DNA of 64,000 bases, taken from contig CAKSKB010000009.1 in the NCBI GenBank assembly GCA_934464705.1, forward strand, positions 27,111 to 91,110, in the 5' to 3' direction. A program made the position numbers and the translations under genes. Shown here in pieces: positions 25,976 through 34,315 of this stretch. Below the pieces are notes generated by a model that was given only the letters and a program-made list of their open reading frames with translations, was not told the DNA's origin and ran no database searches. Numbering within the stretch: position 1 is the stretch's first letter; each line of letters begins with the position of its first letter. The DNA is from an uncultured Clostridia bacterium (GTDB taxonomy: Bacteria > Bacillota > Clostridia > HGM11514).

Positions 25976-26643
25976 GTATCGTGATACCCTGCTACAACGA
26001 AAAGGACAACATACTCTCAATCGTGAAAAAGGTGAACGCCGTGCCGGACTTTGAAAAGGAAATCATCGTGGTTGACGATTTCTCGACCGACGGCACAAGG
26101 GAGATTCTGGAAAATAAAGTGAAGCCGCTCGTGTCAAAAATTCTGTATCATGAGGTCAACATGGGAAAAGGAGCTGCGCTCAGAACAGGCTTTTCGCACG
26201 CAACCGGCGGCGTTGTGATTATTCAGGACGCCGATGACGAGTACGACCCGGCGGAGATTCCGAAAGTCGTACAGCCGATTTTCAACGGTGAAAAAGAAGT
26301 CGTGTACGGCTCGAGATTCTTAGCCGGCAAGCGCGAAGGCTACCTTGCAAACCGTGCGGCGAACGCTTTTCTGACATTCCTTTCAAACCTTTTCACCGGG
26401 CAGAAGCTCACCGACATGGAAACCTGCTACAAGGCCTTCAGAAGGGACATCATTCAGGGCGTGGAAATCACCGAGAACCGTTTCGGGTTTGAGCCGGAGA
26501 TTACCGCCAAAATTTCAAGAACCGTGAAAATTGCGGAGGTGCCGATTTCATACAAGCCCAGAACCACCGAGGAAGGCAAGAAAATCGGGCTGTCCGACGG
26601 CATCCGCGCGCTTTACTGCATAGCGAAATACAGGAGGGGTTAA
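25963..26643 (+). CDS. DPM1-like family 2 glycosyltransferase
   Basis: A 226-residue GT-A enzyme resembling polyprenyl-phosphate mannose/glucose synthases. It has IVIPCYNEKDNI at the N-terminus, VVDDFSTDGTREIL, GAALRTGF, the metal-binding motif QDADDEYDP (residues ~88-96) and TDMETCYKAFRRD with the acceptor-site residues. There are no C-terminal helices, as in DPM1. It probably loads a sugar from a nucleotide donor onto undecaprenyl phosphate for use by the two upstream membrane proteins. The ATG follows AAGGAGGAG. Confidence 0.9.
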   Translation: MEKLSIVIPCYNEKDNILSIVKKVNAVPDFEKEIIVVDDFSTDGTREILENKVKPLVSKILYHEVNMGKGAALRTGFSHATGGVVIIQDADDEYDPAEIPKVVQPIFNGEKEVVYGSRFLAGKREGYLANRAANAFLTFLSNLFTGQKLTDMETCYKAFRRDIIQGVEITENRFGFEPEITAKISRTVKIAEVPISYKPRTTEEGKKIGLSDGIRALYCIAKYRRG

Positions 26644-26646
26644 CCT

Positions 26647-27600
26647 ATGAACATTTACTTTGCCGCTTGCGACGAAAACGGCGGAATCTACAGGTATATT
26701 TACGAAAACGGCACGCTTTCGTTTGCGGAAAAAACACCGCTCGACAAGCCGATGTTTATAAGCTTTGACGGCGACAAAATGTGGGTCTGTCTGAAAGGCG
26801 ACATCGAAAACGGCGTAAACAGCAGTGCTCTTTCTTTCGATGTTTCGGACGGAAAACCTAAGGCAATCGGGGGCGAATTTTCCACCGAAGGCTTATGCGG
26901 CTGCCACATTGCTTCACGGGACGGCGATGTGTATGTTGCAAATTACATGTCCGGGAGCGTCAAAAAACTCGGCGGAAAGCTTGATGTTCACGAAGGCGTC
27001 GGTGTAAACCTTCCGAGGCAGAGCGCCCCGCACACGCACCAGTGCGTAATCACGCCGGACGGCAACTCCGTTCTTGTGACAGACCTCGGGCTTGACACGG
27101 TTTTCGTATACGACCGTGATTTGAACCTCAAATCAAAGGCATTTGTGCCAAAAGGTCACGGCTGCCGCCACCTTTGCTTCGGAGAAAACGGTCTTATTTA
27201 CTGCGTAAATGAGCTTTCCGCCACGGTGACGGTGTTTGAATTTGACGGACAGACTCTGATTCCGCTTGAAACATACCCCACCCTTCCGGAAGGCTTTTCG
27301 GGCAAAAACACCGCTGCGGCTATAAGAATCCACGACGGCAGACTCTATGTTTCAAACCGGGGACACGACTCGGTTGAACAGCTGAAAATCGAAGGCAAAG
27401 CCCTTCGGCTGCTGTCGTCGACCCCCTGCGGCGGCGAGTTTCCGAGGGACTTTGACATTACCCCCGACGGAAAGCTTCTGCTTTGCACGAACGAAAATAC
27501 AAACAGCGTAACCCTTTTTGAAATCGACGGCGAGAACTTAAACAAACTCGATACGGAGCTTCCGATGCCAAATCCGCTCTGTGTTGTTTTCAGGGAGTGA
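26647..27600 (+). CDS. pgl: Lactonase-family beta-propeller (6-phosphogluconolactonase type)
   Basis: A 317-residue seven-bladed propeller of the YbhE/Pgl family. Characteristic blocks are SAPHTHQCVITPDGNSVLVT, DLGLDTVFVYD, GHGCRHLCF, YVSNRGHDSV and GEFPRDFDITPDGKLLLCTN. The family's reference member hydrolyses 6-phosphogluconolactone in the oxidative pentose phosphate pathway, but many homologues act on other lactones. It starts 3 nt after the glycosyltransferase stop and continues that operon. The link to glycan genes may be coincidental. Confidence 0.85.
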   Translation: MNIYFAACDENGGIYRYIYENGTLSFAEKTPLDKPMFISFDGDKMWVCLKGDIENGVNSSALSFDVSDGKPKAIGGEFSTEGLCGCHIASRDGDVYVANYMSGSVKKLGGKLDVHEGVGVNLPRQSAPHTHQCVITPDGNSVLVTDLGLDTVFVYDRDLNLKSKAFVPKGHGCRHLCFGENGLIYCVNELSATVTVFEFDGQTLIPLETYPTLPEGFSGKNTAAAIRIHDGRLYVSNRGHDSVEQLKIEGKALRLLSSTPCGGEFPRDFDITPDGKLLLCTNENTNSVTLFEIDGENLNKLDTELPMPNPLCVVFRE

Positions 27601-27607
27601 ACAAAAA

Positions 27608-28117
27608 ATGATTGAAATTACGAGTGTTAAGCTTTCTGACGCACCGGATATTTTGGAAATTTACAGGCCATACATTGAAAAAACCGCAATCACATTTGAG
27701 TGTACCGTTCCGACCTTCTCGGAATTTACCGAAAGGGTCGGGACGATTTCGGCAAGCCACCCGTACATCGTTGCAAAAGAAAACGGCAAAGTGCTCGGTT
27801 ATGCCTACCTCTCGCCGCTGAAAAGCCGTGAGGCCTACCGCCGTTCCGCCGAAACAAGCATCTACATAAGCGAAAATTCAAGGGGTGCGGGGCTGGGCAA
27901 AATGCTCTATGCGGAGCTTGAACGCAGGGCGAAAGACTGCGGCATTACCAATCTTTACGCCTGCATTGCTTTCACCGACTCCCCCGACGAAACCCTCGAC
28001 AACAAAAGTGTGGGATTCCATGAAAAAATGGGATATACCCTCGCCGGGAAATTCCACGCCTGCGGCGAGAAGTTCGGCAGGCTGTACGATATTGTGTGGA
28101 TGGAGAAAATAATATAG
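27608..28117 (+). CDS. GNAT N-acetyltransferase, phosphinothricin acetyltransferase-like
   Basis: A 169-residue GNAT protein. The order of motifs (YIEKTAITFECTVPTFSEF, LGYAYLSPLKSREAYR, the acetyl-CoA loop SRGAGLGKMLYAELERRAK, NKSVGFHEKMGYTLAGKF) matches the Pat/YwnH group, which acetylates small amino-acid-like molecules such as phosphinothricin or methionine sulfoximine. The start at 27608 is 7 nt after the lactonase stop. It is the last gene before a gene-free repeat-rich stretch. Confidence 0.88.
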   Translation: MIEITSVKLSDAPDILEIYRPYIEKTAITFECTVPTFSEFTERVGTISASHPYIVAKENGKVLGYAYLSPLKSREAYRRSAETSIYISENSRGAGLGKMLYAELERRAKDCGITNLYACIAFTDSPDETLDNKSVGFHEKMGYTLAGKFHACGEKFGRLYDIVWMEKII

Positions 28118-28121
28118 AAGA

Positions 28122-28265
28122 GCCTATCTCCCGAACAGCGAGAATAAGTGCACATTGAGCTTTTTGCCAAGTGCCCGACAGCGAAAACAAAAAATCAAGA
28201 AAGAACCGGGCACGAGGCAAAAACGAAATGTAATCTTATTCGAGCAGCCGAGAGGGAGTGGAGGC
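28122..28265. repeat. Long imperfect inverted repeat (~57-bp arms)
   Basis: The left arm 28122-28177 and right arm 28207-28265 are complementary over most of their length, with a 29-nt loop. Best-matched blocks are GAATAAG, ACATT, TTTTTGCC and GTGCCCG with their complements. No gene is present. The element starts just after the GNAT stop. It looks like a foldback/MITE-type element or a long hairpin RNA. Confidence 0.75.
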
Positions 28266-28305
28266 TTGACAGGGAAGAAGAGCCGAATTTCTGAGCAGTT
28301 TTTAT

Positions 28306-28382
28306 GCCCAAAGGGCAATTAATGAGCCGTAAGGCTCAATTCATGAAGCGTTAGCTTCAATTCATGCCGCAAGGCAATTCAT
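28306..28382. repeat. Array of mini-hairpins separated by AATTCAT linkers
   Basis: Hairpins GCCCAAAGGGC, GAGCCGTAAGGCTC, GAAGCGTTAGCTTC and GCCGCAAGGC are separated by exact 7-nt linkers (AATTAAT once, AATTCAT three times). The design is the same as at 20085-20160, but hairpin and linker sequences differ. Confidence 0.8.
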
Positions 28383-28765
28383 TTCTTAACTTTTTCACGC
28401 AAAATATCGGTTTACCCTATCCTACAGGGGGAATCAGCAGCAATTCCCCCTGCACCCCTTGCCGCCGAGCCTCTGCGAAAAATGCCATCTGTAGCACTCG
28501 ATGAGGCTTCGTTTAAGCGCCGCTCCAAGAAGCGCACTCAGCGCTTCGTTCCGCTAAAAATCCGCAAGCAGCAGCGGAAATTTGATATGCGGATTTTTGC
28601 GCTAACTGACGCCTCACCTTCGCTGACACCTGCCAATTTTTCTCCGAAAGGTCGGATAATAAATATGAAGATTTTCCTTCGGAAAATCTACCGACACTAT
28701 TCTCTCTTATCTCTTATCTATTCTCTATTTTCCTGTCAAGCCTCGGTTTCCTCGCATATGGGCAT
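28383..28765. other. Gene-free stretch with nested inverted repeats
   Basis: I see no convincing gene here. AAAAATCCGCA (28556-28566) is inverted at 28588-28598, inside a looser outer pair TGAGGC/GCCTCA (28502-28616). The 13-bp GAGGCTTGACAGG at 28261-28273 is found inverted at 28732-28744, bracketing this stretch and the mini-hairpin array. One forward frame from 28482 runs through these repeats and is probably not coding. Confidence 0.5.
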
Positions 28766-28801
28766 AAAAAAAGGTTTTCGGGAAATCCGAAAACCTTTTT
28801 T
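28766..28801. terminator. Bidirectional terminator
   Basis: Stem AAAAAAAGGTTTTCGG / CCGAAAACCTTTTTT with loop GAAAT, just after the stop of the solute-binding protein gene on the minus strand. Confidence 0.9.
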
Positions 28802-28812
28802 ACTATTTTCTG

Positions 28813-30276
28813 TTATTTACTTTCTTTCCATTCCTTGTACTGTCTTTCGATTTCTTCTTTAATTATCTCGGAGCCGGCAAGCTTAATCTTTTCACACCTT
28901 TCGAGGTACATTTCCTCATAATTTTCGTAAAGTCCGCTGCCAAGTCCGGCATATTCCTTTCCTGCAGAAGAAACGTTTGAAATTTCGGTTTCAACAACCG
29001 AGCGGTCGAATGAGAACCCGATGTTGGGGTCAATATCCGCAGCCGCGTTTTCTTTCTTGGTTTCTTCCCACACGCCGTCCTCATACGAAGGCACAAGATA
29101 TGCGAGGAACTGGCTTCCTATCATGAATTCCGAAATATAATATCCGCCCGATTCCCTTATCATTCTCTTCGGATTTTCGGGGTCCTTGGTATAATCTCTG
29201 CCCTCGATTCCGTAGCAGATGAGGTTTAAAAGGTACTCGTCCTGATGCATAAGCTGAATGAGCTTGACCGCGCGGACAGGATTTTTCGATGTATAGCTTA
29301 CCGCGGTAAGCGTTGACTGCACGGAGTTTCTCGTAATAAGCTTACCGCTTGTGGGCACATGGCACACATCATAGCCGTAAGTGATTCTCGTTTTGCCCTC
29401 GGAACCCGGAAGGTATCTATCATAACGGCTGAGAATTTTACCCTGCTTAAGATAGGAGTCCTCCTCCGAAAACGTAGCAATATCCGCCGGGAAAAAGCCC
29501 TTAACGTTCCACTCTCTCATTCTCTTTGCCCAATCAAGACCGTGGTCTTTGGCGTCTTCAAGGTCGGTGATATTGCTGTTCTCATCGAAGTACCAGCCGC
29601 CGGCTATATCAACCTTGCGCACATCCCATACCCTGTTGCCGCTCGTGCACATGATGAGATTCTGCTCGCCGTCATGCACGGTCTGATAAATATCCTCAAG
29701 GTCATCGGTGGTCTTAAGCTGATCATACGGATTGATTCCGTACTTCTCCATATACGACTTCTGAAGCCAGATTCCGTCCTGATTGTAAATAACCTGCTCA
29801 ACAGGCACGCCGTAAATCTTGCCGTTCACGCGGCAGGCGTCCCAGATGCCTTCGGCATACAGGTTTTTGATATACGAAAGCTCCGGCATATCCAGAATTT
29901 CATCGATTGCCAGAAACGCGTTTTTGGAAACATTCTGCTCGTAGTTGTTTGCCCATCTTGCCGTCCACACAAGGTCAAAGCTTTCGCCGGAAGCCGCCGC
30001 AAGCTGAAGCTTGGAGGCATAGTCGCCCGGCTCGATGCAGCGAAGGTCAAGCGTAACGTTCAGCTTGTCGCCGAGATACTCGTTAGCCTTTTCCATAACA
30101 TCCTTGAAGCCCTCAGGCTCTCCCGACCTTATGTACCATGTGAGGTTCACATGCTTTGATTCATCGTCGCTGAAAGAGGACTTTTTGGGTTCATCCTTCC
30201 CTCCGCACGAGCAAAGCAGACCGCAGAGAACCGCCGCAGCCAGCAAAAACGAAATTAGTTTTGAAAATTTCTTCAT
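28813..30276 (-). CDS. Extracellular solute-binding lipoprotein (ABC sugar transporter type)
   Basis: A 487-residue lipoprotein with signal peptide and lipobox LLCSC (Cys ~24). It has the family 1 binding-protein core (GESFDLVWTARWANNYEQNV, GVPVEQVIYNQDGIWLQK) and a C-terminal ~150 residues of the type found in LipO/YtcQ-like oligosaccharide-binding proteins. Such proteins deliver sugars to a membrane permease pair. None is adjacent: neighbours are a repeat-rich gap and rqcP. It is therefore an orphan that must share permeases encoded elsewhere. A 27-bp imperfect palindrome lies just upstream of its start. Confidence 0.92.
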   Translation of the reverse strand: MKKFSKLISFLLAAAVLCGLLCSCGGKDEPKKSSFSDDESKHVNLTWYIRSGEPEGFKDVMEKANEYLGDKLNVTLDLRCIEPGDYASKLQLAAASGESFDLVWTARWANNYEQNVSKNAFLAIDEILDMPELSYIKNLYAEGIWDACRVNGKIYGVPVEQVIYNQDGIWLQKSYMEKYGINPYDQLKTTDDLEDIYQTVHDGEQNLIMCTSGNRVWDVRKVDIAGGWYFDENSNITDLEDAKDHGLDWAKRMREWNVKGFFPADIATFSEEDSYLKQGKILSRYDRYLPGSEGKTRITYGYDVCHVPTSGKLITRNSVQSTLTAVSYTSKNPVRAVKLIQLMHQDEYLLNLICYGIEGRDYTKDPENPKRMIRESGGYYISEFMIGSQFLAYLVPSYEDGVWEETKKENAAADIDPNIGFSFDRSVVETEISNVSSAGKEYAGLGSGLYENYEEMYLERCEKIKLAGSEIIKEEIERQYKEWKESK

Positions 30277-30296
30277 TTTCCTTCCTCCTATAAAAT

Positions 30297-30323
30297 GATA
30301 CTACCATTTTAAATGATAGCATC
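30297..30323. promoter_or_regulatory. Palindromic operator-like site upstream of the solute-binding protein
   Basis: A 27-bp imperfect palindrome beginning GATACTACCATTTT and ending AAATGATAGCATC, centred 34 bp upstream of the lipoprotein start. Matching blocks are GAT, CTA, CATTT and their complements. It suits a dimeric repressor such as a LacI or GntR protein; the regulator is not encoded here. Confidence 0.5.
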
Positions 30324-30371
30324 ACAAATTCATATAAATATATTAGTAAAAAATTTAGTGGGGTTTTCCTT

Positions 30372-30614
30372 TTACACAATCACACGGTACATCTGTGCGG
30401 CGTCGTCTTTGCGGACGGTTTCGGACACCTTAAGCACCTCGGCTTTGAGCGTATTTGAGCCGAACGCTATTTCAAGCACATCCCCGACCCGAACCTCCGC
30501 CGAAGCCTTTGCGGTTCTGCCGTTTACCGTGACCCTTCCGCCGTCGCACGCCTCATTTGCGACGGTTCTTCTCTTTATTATTCTGGAAACCTTCAAAAAT
30601 TTATCCAATCTCAT
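30372..30614 (-). CDS. rqcP: RqcP (YabO) S4-domain ribosome quality control factor
   Basis: An 80-residue S4 RNA-binding protein (MRLDKFLKVSRIIKRRTVAN, GRVTVNGRTAKASAEVRVGD). RqcP binds stalled 50S subunits with RqcH and supports poly-alanine tailing in Firmicutes. It overlaps the mazG end by 14 nt. The order spoVB-like, mazG, rqcP reproduces the B. subtilis yabM-yabN-yabO block, which supports the assignment over Hsp15 or other S4 proteins. Confidence 0.93.
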   Translation of the reverse strand: MRLDKFLKVSRIIKRRTVANEACDGGRVTVNGRTAKASAEVRVGDVLEIAFGSNTLKAEVLKVSETVRKDDAAQMYRVIV

Positions 30615-31374
30615 TTTTCTTCACCTTGTCCCACAGCCCGTCCAGTTCGGAAAGCGTCATATCTTCCATTTTTCTGCCGGACTGCTCCGCAAGCTTTTCC
30701 ACCCCGGAAAAGCGTCTTATAAACTTTTCGGTTGCGGCGTCTGCGGCGGTTTCCGGCTGAATTCCGCCGAACCTCGCTACATTTACCGCTGCAAACATCA
30801 AATCGCCGAACTCCTCGGAAAACCGTTCTTTATTCCCGATTTCCGCCTCGAGCTCGCAAACTTCCTCTTTAAGTTTTGAAAATGCACCCGACATATCAGG
30901 CCAGTCAAACCCGGCTTTTGCCGCCGATTCCTGCACCTTACACGCCCTAAGCAGCGACGGCAGCGACTTTGAAATACCCTTCATCGCCTCGGCTCTTGTT
31001 TTCTGACCCTTCTCCTTTTTCTTGATTTCACCCCAGATTTTAAGAACTTCTTCCGAATTTTCCGCCTTTGCTTCCCCGAAAACATGGGGATGCCTTGAAA
31101 TCATCTTGGAGCACACGCAGTCAAGCACGGTATCTATCGAAAAATCGCCGAGTTCCCTGCCTATCTGCGCATACATCACCACCTGCAAAAGAAGGTCGCC
31201 CAGTTCATCGGCAAGTGCATGTTTATCGGCTCCGCCGGCGGCTTCCGCCACCTCGTATGCCTCCTCTATCGCATACCGTTTCATGCTGTCGTAGGTCTGC
31301 TCCCTATCCCAGGGGCAGCCGCCCTCGCCGCGAAGTTTCTCAACTATTTTAAGCAAATCGTCAAAGCTGTACAT
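30601..31374 (-). CDS. mazG: Nucleoside triphosphate pyrophosphohydrolase MazG
   Basis: A 257-residue MazG that hydrolyses NTPs or dNTPs to monophosphate and pyrophosphate. Two MazG modules are visible. The N-terminal one has GGCPWDREQTYDSMKRYAIE and ADELGDLLLQVVMYAQIGRE; the C-terminal one has EEFGDLMFAAVNVARF. Unlike B. subtilis YabN it lacks the N-terminal methylase-like domain. The start overlaps the flippase stop by one base (TGATG). Confidence 0.95.
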   Translation of the reverse strand: MYSFDDLLKIVEKLRGEGGCPWDREQTYDSMKRYAIEEAYEVAEAAGGADKHALADELGDLLLQVVMYAQIGRELGDFSIDTVLDCVCSKMISRHPHVFGEAKAENSEEVLKIWGEIKKKEKGQKTRAEAMKGISKSLPSLLRACKVQESAAKAGFDWPDMSGAFSKLKEEVCELEAEIGNKERFSEEFGDLMFAAVNVARFGGIQPETAADAATEKFIRRFSGVEKLAEQSGRKMEDMTLSELDGLWDKVKKNEIG

Positions 31375-33077
31375 CAGTCTTTCACCAGCCCCCGTTTTTC
31401 CATGATTTCCGCAAGCTTTTCGCCCTTGGGAAGCATTTTAATATCGTCTTTTTTAACTATTCTCAAAAGGAACACCGCCGCAAAATACACCGCTGCCGCA
31501 ATTGCCATGCACACGAGAGTTATTATAACCGAGCCGATTCTGCCGCCCGGAAACACATTCGCACACACTTTATATGCCGCAACCGTCACAATCCCCATCA
31601 TCACCGACGCCGCGCAGGGTTTCAGAACGAAGTCCTTAATGCTGAACCTAAAGCCCGTTGTACGCATTACGGCATAGATATTGAGCGCCGCAATTGTGAA
31701 ATAGCAAAGCACCGTGCTGACGGACGCCCCCAGGATATTGAGCGAAGGCATACCTATAAATATATAGCTTGCGGCGATTTTAACCGCCGAGCCGATTATC
31801 ATATGCACAACCGGCAGCCAGACCTTACCTGCCGCCTGGAGGATTGACGATGTGACCGAAACGAGCGTTACCCACACTATCGCAAACGCCAGAACCTGAA
31901 GCATTCCGGCGGAGGCGTCGGTACCGTAAAGGGCGTTGAGAATCGGAACGGCGAGTGCCGAAAGCCCGACCAGGCACGGCAGCGAAAACAGCAGCGTTAT
32001 CCTGATTGACGACGCTATAATCGTATTCGCCTCATGCTTATTATCCGCCGCAAACGCCCCCGAAAGCGCCGGAACAACGCAGGTTGCGATGGCGGTTATC
32101 ATTGCCAGCGGAAGGTTATAAACCGTCATAGCGTATCCGCTGTATGAGCCGTAAAGCCAGTTTGCGCCTGCCTTCGAGAGCACACCCGCGGAAAGCAGAG
32201 AATCAAACTCGCCCTTTTTCACATAAACCGAAAATGTATCGAAAACCGACTTTGCCGCCTCGGAACCGAAATTGATTTTCATAAGGATTTTCCTGATAAG
32301 GAGGGTATCGGCGAAAGTGGTTATACTCGAAACGCACGCCCCGACCGTTATCGGAATTGCTATCCAAACGAGGGTTTTGAGGATTTTGCCATAGGGCATG
32401 GCGCTGCCCCTCGGAAGGTCCGACACGGTGAGCCTTCTTTTGCCGAACACATACATAACCGCAAGCAGCAGCGCACCGGCAACCGTACCGGCGGTTACGC
32501 CGAATATCGCTCCGCCTGCCGCCGTTTTTACCCCCTCGGACACGAATATGTACGCAAGGAGCAAGCCGACAACGGGTTTCCCGGCGGCTTCGACAACCTC
32601 GGACGCAGCCGTGGGTATCATATTCTGCATGCCCTGGAAATACCCTCTGAGCCCTGCCATGACCGCTACGAAAATGAGCGCCGGCGCAATTATTCTTATA
32701 CAGGTTGCCGTACCGTCGGACGCCTCCATAAATGCGGCGATAGGCCCGGCAAAGAAAAACAGCACCAATGCTCCCAGCAGCCCGAGCGCCGAGATAAGCA
32801 GCATTTCAACCTTGAATATACGCTTGGTATTTATCGTATTGCCTACCGCTACATTCTCCGAAATCATCTTCGAAACCGCTATCGGCAGGCCTGCGGTTGC
32901 TATTATAAACCCGAAAACATAGCTCTGATAGGCGGAGGTATACATACCCATTCCGTCCTCTTTCAGAACATTTGCAAGCGGAATTTTGAACACCGCTCCG
33001 ATAATTTTGGTTATCAGGTTGGCAATTACAAGTATGATTGCGCCCTGAAGAAATGTTTGCTTTTTTAATTTACTCAA
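31374..33077 (-). CDS. SpoVB/YabM-like polysaccharide flippase (MOP superfamily)
   Basis: A 567-residue membrane protein with about 14 helices, starting with the family motif TFLQGAIILVIANLITKIIG, AVFKIPLANVL and GMGMYTSAYQ. SpoVB and YabM belong to the MVF/MATE-like flippases that move lipid-linked wall precursors; SpoVB works in cortex synthesis and YabM (Amj/MurJ-type role) in vegetative cells. Sequence alone does not choose between them. The gene lies between ftsZ and mazG, which favours the yabM position. Confidence 0.92.
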   Translation of the reverse strand: MSKLKKQTFLQGAIILVIANLITKIIGAVFKIPLANVLKEDGMGMYTSAYQSYVFGFIIATAGLPIAVSKMISENVAVGNTINTKRIFKVEMLLISALGLLGALVLFFFAGPIAAFMEASDGTATCIRIIAPALIFVAVMAGLRGYFQGMQNMIPTAASEVVEAAGKPVVGLLLAYIFVSEGVKTAAGGAIFGVTAGTVAGALLLAVMYVFGKRRLTVSDLPRGSAMPYGKILKTLVWIAIPITVGACVSSITTFADTLLIRKILMKINFGSEAAKSVFDTFSVYVKKGEFDSLLSAGVLSKAGANWLYGSYSGYAMTVYNLPLAMITAIATCVVPALSGAFAADNKHEANTIIASSIRITLLFSLPCLVGLSALAVPILNALYGTDASAGMLQVLAFAIVWVTLVSVTSSILQAAGKVWLPVVHMIIGSAVKIAASYIFIGMPSLNILGASVSTVLCYFTIAALNIYAVMRTTGFRFSIKDFVLKPCAASVMMGIVTVAAYKVCANVFPGGRIGSVIITLVCMAIAAAVYFAAVFLLRIVKKDDIKMLPKGEKLAEIMEKRGLVKD

Positions 33078-33132
33078 ACCCGCACCGCCTTTTTTATTCT
33101 TATTTTATGACTTCCGAAATCTTTGCAGAACT

Positions 33133-33158
33133 AAAAGGGGTAATATTTCATACCCCTT
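33133..33158 (-). terminator. Probable terminator after ftsZ
   Basis: On the minus strand, AAGGGGTA / TACCCCTT with an 8-10 nt loop followed by TTAG, between the ftsZ stop and the flippase start. The U run is short, so it may be partial. Confidence 0.5.
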
Positions 33159-33175
33159 GTAACATTTTGGTAAAA

Positions 33176-34276
33176 TTACTTAAAGCGAAGAAAGTCGGGA
33201 ATATCGATTCCGTCATCGACTTCGTTCTTAGGTGTTTTGCTGAGGATTTCGCCCATTGTGGTTGTGAAGGGCTTGTTATCCGAGCCTGCTGCATCGGAAG
33301 CGGAAGCCGCCGGCTTATCGTCAAATCCTGTTGCGATAACGGTAACCTCAATTTCGTCCTTCATATCCTCTTTAGTCATTGCGCCGACTATGATATTTGC
33401 GTCAGGCGCAACGGCGCTCCTTACGATAGAAGCAGCTGCGTCGATTTCCTGCAAAGCAAAGTCCGAACCGCCGGCGATATTGATGATAACCCTCTGTGCG
33501 CCGTCGATCGGGATTTCGATAAGAGGACTGGAAATTGCGATTTTTGCAGCTTCCTCCGCTCTGTTTTCTCCCTTTGCGCGGCCTGTGCCCATATGCGCAT
33601 TGCCTGCGTCGAGCATAGTGGTTTTGACATCCGCAAAGTCAAGGTTAATCATTGCCGGTGTGATAATCAGCTCGATTATACCCATTACGCCGTGCCTCAA
33701 AACCTCATCGCCCAGCGTGAACGCTTCGTTAAGACCGGTATTTTTCTGGGTAATCTGGAGAAGCTTATCGTTCGGGATTACGATTATCGTATCGACCGAT
33801 TTTTTAAGTTCCTCAATACCTGCTTCGGCATTCTTAGCCCTTACCTTGCCCTCAAAGCTGAACGGCTTGGTTACAACCGCAACGGTGAGAATCCCCATAT
33901 CCCTTGCGATTGACGCAACAACGGGTGCTGCGCCGGTACCTGTTCCGCCGCCCATACCTGCGGTTATAAATATCATATCTGCGCCCGAAAGAGCTGCGGC
34001 GATATCGTCACGGCTTTCCTCGGCGGCGTCCTTACCGATTTCCGGCTTGGCGCCTGCGCCCAGACCCTTTGTAAGCTTCTCGCCTATCTGGATTTTCTGA
34101 GCTGCGATAGATTTTTTGAGCGCCTGATTATCGGTATTAACCACGATGAAATCCACGCACTCGATTCCGTTTTCAATCATACGGTTTACGGCGTTGTTTC
34201 CGCCGCCGCCCACTCCGACAACCTTGATTTTAGCAAAATCATCGGAAATAGTATCAATAGTGTCCACTTTTACCAT
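33176..34276 (-). CDS. ftsZ: Cell division protein FtsZ
   Basis: A 366-residue tubulin-like GTPase that forms the division ring. It has KVVGVGGGGNNAVNRMI at the N-terminus, the tubulin signature GGGTGTGAAPVVASIA, the T7-loop region ITPAMINLDFADVKT, and the short conserved C-terminal tail DIPDFLRFK that binds FtsA, SepF or EzrA-type anchors. The ATG follows GGGGAG. It sits at the end of the division cluster. FtsA, normally just upstream, is absent here; DUF881 and Sbp genes occupy that place. Confidence 0.98.
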   Translation of the reverse strand: MVKVDTIDTISDDFAKIKVVGVGGGGNNAVNRMIENGIECVDFIVVNTDNQALKKSIAAQKIQIGEKLTKGLGAGAKPEIGKDAAEESRDDIAAALSGADMIFITAGMGGGTGTGAAPVVASIARDMGILTVAVVTKPFSFEGKVRAKNAEAGIEELKKSVDTIIVIPNDKLLQITQKNTGLNEAFTLGDEVLRHGVMGIIELIITPAMINLDFADVKTTMLDAGNAHMGTGRAKGENRAEEAAKIAISSPLIEIPIDGAQRVIINIAGGSDFALQEIDAAASIVRSAVAPDANIIVGAMTKEDMKDEIEVTVIATGFDDKPAASASDAAGSDNKPFTTTMGEILSKTPKNEVDDGIDIPDFLRFK

Positions 34277-34315
34277 CAGTAAACTCCCCTTTGCAAAAGT
34301 TGTTTTACGGTTTTA

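Noticed and set aside
28482..28862. A 126-codon plus-strand frame in the gene-free stretch
   Set aside because: It crosses nested inverted repeats and the terminator, and overlaps the end of the solute-binding protein gene on the other strand. Composition is not protein-like.
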